From Chloroflexota bacterium (GTDB lineage: Bacteria > Chloroflexota > UBA6077), in contig JAJYKO010000300.1 in the NCBI GenBank assembly GCA_021788565.1, positions 1-6,846 of the forward strand: a stretch of DNA of 6,846 nucleotides, given 5' to 3'. Numbering within the stretch: the stretch's first letter is position 1; each line of letters starts with the position of its first letter. A program made the position numbers and the translations under genes. The notes under the pieces are model-generated. The model worked only from the letters and a program-made list of their open reading frames with translations. It was not told the origin of the DNA and searched no databases. Below, piece by piece: positions 5,988 through 6,846 of this stretch.

Positions 5988-6077
5988 CCCCACTAACCCC
6001 CGGACATACTCTCTCCTGGATCTAATCCCCGAATAAGCCTTTGATAGACGACAGGCGGCGTGGGTTACGCATACGCT
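5988..6077 (+). promoter_or_regulatory. Repeated promoter-like element, copy D
   Basis: Nearly identical to copy C over 90 bp, including CTCTCTCCTGGATCTAATCC and GATAGACGACAGGCGGCG. The -35-like ACGACA (6048-6053) and -10-like TACGCT (6072-6077) are 18 nt apart. Similarity falls off right after the -10. The expected start is near 6084, giving a leader of about 110 nt before ATG 6196. Confidence 0.7.
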
Positions 6078-6195
6078 TTTACTGTCACGCAGTTCGGGTT
6101 TGGCGGGGGGGGGTAGCGATGGGACCGGATGCCTTGAGCCCAGCCGCTGGCGCCCACAATAGGAATCGAGTGAATCAAGAAACGGAGTGAATACT

Positions 6196-6456
6196 ATGTC
6201 CATACTTGCTTGGATCGTTCTGGGGCTCATCGCCGGCTGGGTCGCCAGTCTACTCATGGGATCTGGTGGCTACGGCCTCATCGGCGACATCGTCATCGGG
6301 ATCCTTGGCGCGTTTCTCGGTGGCTGGCTGGGATCAACGCTACTTGGAATCGACGTGACCGGGGTCAACTTCACCAGTATCGCCCTTTCGATAGTCGGGG
6401 CGGTTATCCTGATCGGCGTCTTCCGCGCGATCTCTCCGCACCGTCGGACTCTGTAG
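6196..6456 (+). CDS. GlsB/YeaQ/YmgE family small membrane protein, copy 2
   Basis: An 86-aa protein with three predicted membrane segments: ILAWIVLGLIAGWVASLLMG; LIGDIVIGILGAFLGGWLG; and SIALSIVGAVILIGVFRAI, followed by the tail SPHRRTL. It aligns without gaps to copy 1 over about 78 residues, with 53 identical by hand count. The conserved GW, YG-IGDI and GILGAF-GGWL positions are kept. ATG 6196 has GGAG at 6184-6187, 8 nt upstream; the in-frame GTG at 6187 lies inside the ribosome site. Unlike copy 1 it has no PRC-barrel partner; it stands alone between promoter copy D and the hairpin at 6525-6560. Differences cluster in loops (for example AERLLGISV against GSTLLGIDV). The family role is unknown, and stress-linked membrane function is an inference. 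Confidence 0.9.
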   Translation: MSILAWIVLGLIAGWVASLLMGSGGYGLIGDIVIGILGAFLGGWLGSTLLGIDVTGVNFTSIALSIVGAVILIGVFRAISPHRRTL

Positions 6457-6524
6457 ACGGTGCGGACTTGGCTGCGCTGCCAATGGTTTAGCAGCGCCAC
6501 AACGACACGAGGGATGTGTCTTAT

Positions 6525-6560
6525 GGGATCAGGGGCCGGGGATCCGCGGCCCCTGATCCC
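6525..6560. terminator. 14-bp perfect hairpin after GlsB copy 2
   Basis: Arm GGGATCAGGGGCCG (6525-6538) is exactly complementary to CGGCCCCTGATCCC (6547-6560), with an 8-nt loop. It begins 68 nt past the stop and lacks a T-tract, like the other two hairpins after gene ends in this window. Confidence 0.6.
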
Positions 6561-6624
6561 TGCCGGAATGTTGCCCTAGTGGGCGCCCAGCGCCCGCGGG
6601 GCTGTGAGGTGCAGTTGGTTTCGT

Positions 6625-6671
6625 GAATAGGCCTTAGACAAGCGGCAAGAGAGGCGGGCTAGGGATACCGT
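6625..6671 (+). promoter_or_regulatory. Repeated promoter-like element, degenerate copy E
   Basis: GAATAGGCCTTAGACA, then GCGGCA (6642-6647), 18 nt, TACCGT (6666-6671). It aligns with copies C and D without gaps. The GAATA-GCCTT-GA block and the GGG-TA and GATA positions are kept, but the -35-like and -10-like boxes are altered. The expected start is near 6678, about 43 nt before the next gene. It could be a weaker member of the group. Confidence 0.45.
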
Positions 6672-6720
6672 GGGGCCGGTTACTACTGATCGGAGTTCTC
6701 ACGGCTTCTTGAAGGTATTG

Positions 6721-6846
6721 ATGACTGAACGACTACGCTTCGATCTCGTGAACGTTGCGCTGGCGACGGCGGTCGTCGTCCTGACCATTCAGGCGTTCTC
6801 CTTCGTCAACCTGATCGGCCACGTGCTATTGCTGTTGGTCCTCGCG
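6721..6846 (+). CDS. Small membrane protein, partial at the window edge
   Basis: The first 42 residues are present and the frame is open to the window end. After a short polar start (MTERLRFDLVN), the rest is mostly hydrophobic: ALATAVVVLTIQAF and then LIGHVLLLLVLA, probably two membrane segments or one hairpin. I do not recognise the family. GAAGG at 6711-6715 lies 5 nt before ATG 6721, a good ribosome site. The degenerate element copy E upstream puts it in the same candidate group as the other small membrane protein genes. The 3' end is outside the window, so length and any further domain are unknown. Confidence 0.65.
   Translation, partial: MTERLRFDLVNVALATAVVVLTIQAFSFVNLIGHVLLLLVLA

Overview
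The window is GC-rich DNA with bacterial gene style: tight Shine-Dalgarno sites, short gaps and small genes. It comes from an accessory or regulatory region. The gene set (a MalT-type LuxR regulator of about 920 aa, a small winged-helix regulator, two GlsB/YeaQ/YmgE membrane proteins and a PRC-barrel protein), together with GC-rich palindromic intergenic repeats, fits Chloroflexota or a related high-GC lineage. That assignment is an inference; no rRNA or other marker gene is present.

Layout. Positions 1-577 hold no convincing gene but contain four successive palindromes (215-400) and a candidate promoter. A winged-helix regulator (578-913) and a 62-aa unknown protein (970-1158) follow on the + strand. 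A perfect 18-bp hairpin (1199-1248) separates them from a very short minus-strand gene (1263-1370, 35 aa, one hydrophobic segment). The large MalT-type regulator (1508-4267) is divergent from that small gene and appears to be transcribed without a leader. Next come a 125-aa unknown (4366-4743), a GlsB-family gene and a PRC-barrel gene in one operon (4962-5755), a strong hairpin (5784-5835), a second GlsB-family gene (6196-6456), another hairpin (6525-6560), and the start of a small membrane protein gene that runs off the end (6721-6846).

Main observation. A promoter-like element of about 55-65 bp occurs five times: once on the minus strand (1422-1489) and four times on the plus strand (4264-4320, 4797-4886, 5988-6077, and a degenerate copy at 6625-6671). 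Each copy lies 35-120 bp upstream of a small gene, most of them for membrane proteins. The core reads GCCTTnGATAGACGACAG, then 11 nt, then TACGCnTAnGCT, with almost fixed spacing. I read this as a local regulon of small envelope or stress proteins. It could be driven by an alternative sigma factor or by the MalT-type regulator encoded in its midst. The minus-strand copy lies in the divergent region of that regulator, over its probable -35 region, so the regulator could be coupled to the regulon.

The two GlsB copies and their promoters share about 90 bp of nearly identical upstream DNA and about two-thirds protein identity. This points to duplication of a whole promoter-plus-gene cassette.
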